Positions 5,943 through 6,250 of a stretch of DNA of 6,250 bases are shown here, one piece after another; positions within the stretch are counted from its first letter, which is position 1, and each line of letters starts with the position of its first letter. The notes under the pieces are model-generated. The model was not told the origin of the DNA and made no database searches. It saw only the letters and a program-made list of their open reading frames with translations. The translations under genes were made by a program, and so were the position numbers. The DNA is from Blastococcus sp. (GTDB lineage: Bacteria > Actinomycetota > Actinomycetes > Mycobacteriales > Geodermatophilaceae): NCBI GenBank assembly GCA_025963345.1, contig JAOPUS010000077.1, positions 1-6,250 on the forward strand, given 5' to 3'.

Positions 5943-6250
5943 ATGCCAGAAGCCGTCATCGTCGCCACCGCCCGCTCCCCCATCGGTCGCGCGTTCAAGG
6001 GGTCCCTGAAGGACCTGCGCCCCGACGACCTTGCCGCGACCATCGTGCGCGCCGCCCTCGACAAGGTGCCCGAGCTCGACCCCCGCGACATCGACGACCT
6101 GATGCTCGGCTGCGGCCTGCCCGGCGGCGAGCAGGGCCACAACCTGGGCCGCGTCGTCAGCGTCCTGCTCGGCATGGACCACCTGCCCGGGACGACGATC
6201 ACCCGCTACTGCTCGTCCTCGCTGCAGACCACCCGCATGGCCATGCACGC
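5943..6250 (+). CDS. Acetyl-CoA acetyltransferase (thiolase), 5' part, FadA3-like
   Basis: The first 102 codons of a thiolase are present and the 3' part is outside the window; full family members are about 390-410 residues. The N-terminus MPEAVIVATARSPIGRA and the segment GCGLPGGEQGHN are characteristic of acetyl-CoA C-acyltransferases. The catalytic nucleophile is C90 in TRYCSSSLQTTRMA, the cysteine acylated during cleavage or condensation; the general base His and second Cys would lie in the missing part. The sequence closely resembles mycobacterial FadA3 (Rv1074c) as I remember it. The expected role is thiolytic cleavage of 3-ketoacyl-CoA in beta-oxidation, or the reverse condensation of acetyl-CoA, in the cytoplasm. 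Chain-length preference cannot be read from this fragment. Confidence 0.93.
   Translation, partial: MPEAVIVATARSPIGRAFKGSLKDLRPDDLAATIVRAALDKVPELDPRDIDDLMLGCGLPGGEQGHNLGRVVSVLLGMDHLPGTTITRYCSSSLQTTRMAMH

Noticed and set aside
5404..6009. A plus-strand open frame of about 200 codons bridging the hydrolase and thiolase genes
   Set aside because: The protein is Arg/Pro low-complexity and it overlaps the confident hydrolase frame and the thiolase start.

Overview
The window is GC-rich, densely packed DNA with a strong third-position G/C preference, GTG as well as ATG starts, and short gaps between genes. Together with the gene families present, this points to a high-GC actinobacterium. The SGNH-hydrolase N-terminus and the C-rich repeat-like spacer suggest Geodermatophilaceae (Blastococcus, Modestobacter or Geodermatophilus), but that narrower placement is an inference from memory. 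No rRNA, tRNA, CRISPR array, transposase or phage gene was seen.

Left block (1-3313, + strand): a tightly spaced run of three genes. The first is the 3' part of a ChlI/MoxR-type AAA+ ATPase. The second, one base later, is a 663-residue protein with a helical N-terminal region and a C-terminal von Willebrand factor A (VWA) domain with a complete metal-binding MIDAS site. The third, 5 bases later, is a small GNAT acetyltransferase. The AAA+/VWA pair matches the mycobacterial Rv0958/Rv0959 arrangement in order, type and size, and resembles the general RavA/ViaA and MoxR/VWA modules, in which the ATPase works with a metal-binding VWA partner on client proteins. Its clients are unknown.

Middle (3301-4750): the GNAT gene converges on a minus-strand DUF2252 gene. 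The 63-bp gap and both stop codons lie in a structured C-rich element with an 18-bp near-direct repeat and a long imperfect inverted repeat. The DUF2252 protein carries kinase-like motifs in an order that suggests a circularly permuted kinase fold.

Right block (4751-6250, + strand): divergent from DUF2252 is a membrane-anchored SGNH/GDSL hydrolase, followed by the 5' end of a FadA3-type acetyl-CoA acetyltransferase (thiolase) that runs off the window. This order matches the mycobacterial Rv1075c-Rv1074c (fadA3) neighbourhood as I recall it. The thiolase has its own strong ribosome binding site and a small inverted repeat upstream that could be an operator.

Most of the window is ordinary actinobacterial core or near-core content. 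The points most worth a second look are the uncharacterised AAA+/VWA pair, the DUF2252 motif order, and the repeat-like element at 3301-3379. I found no evidence for a wholly new system.
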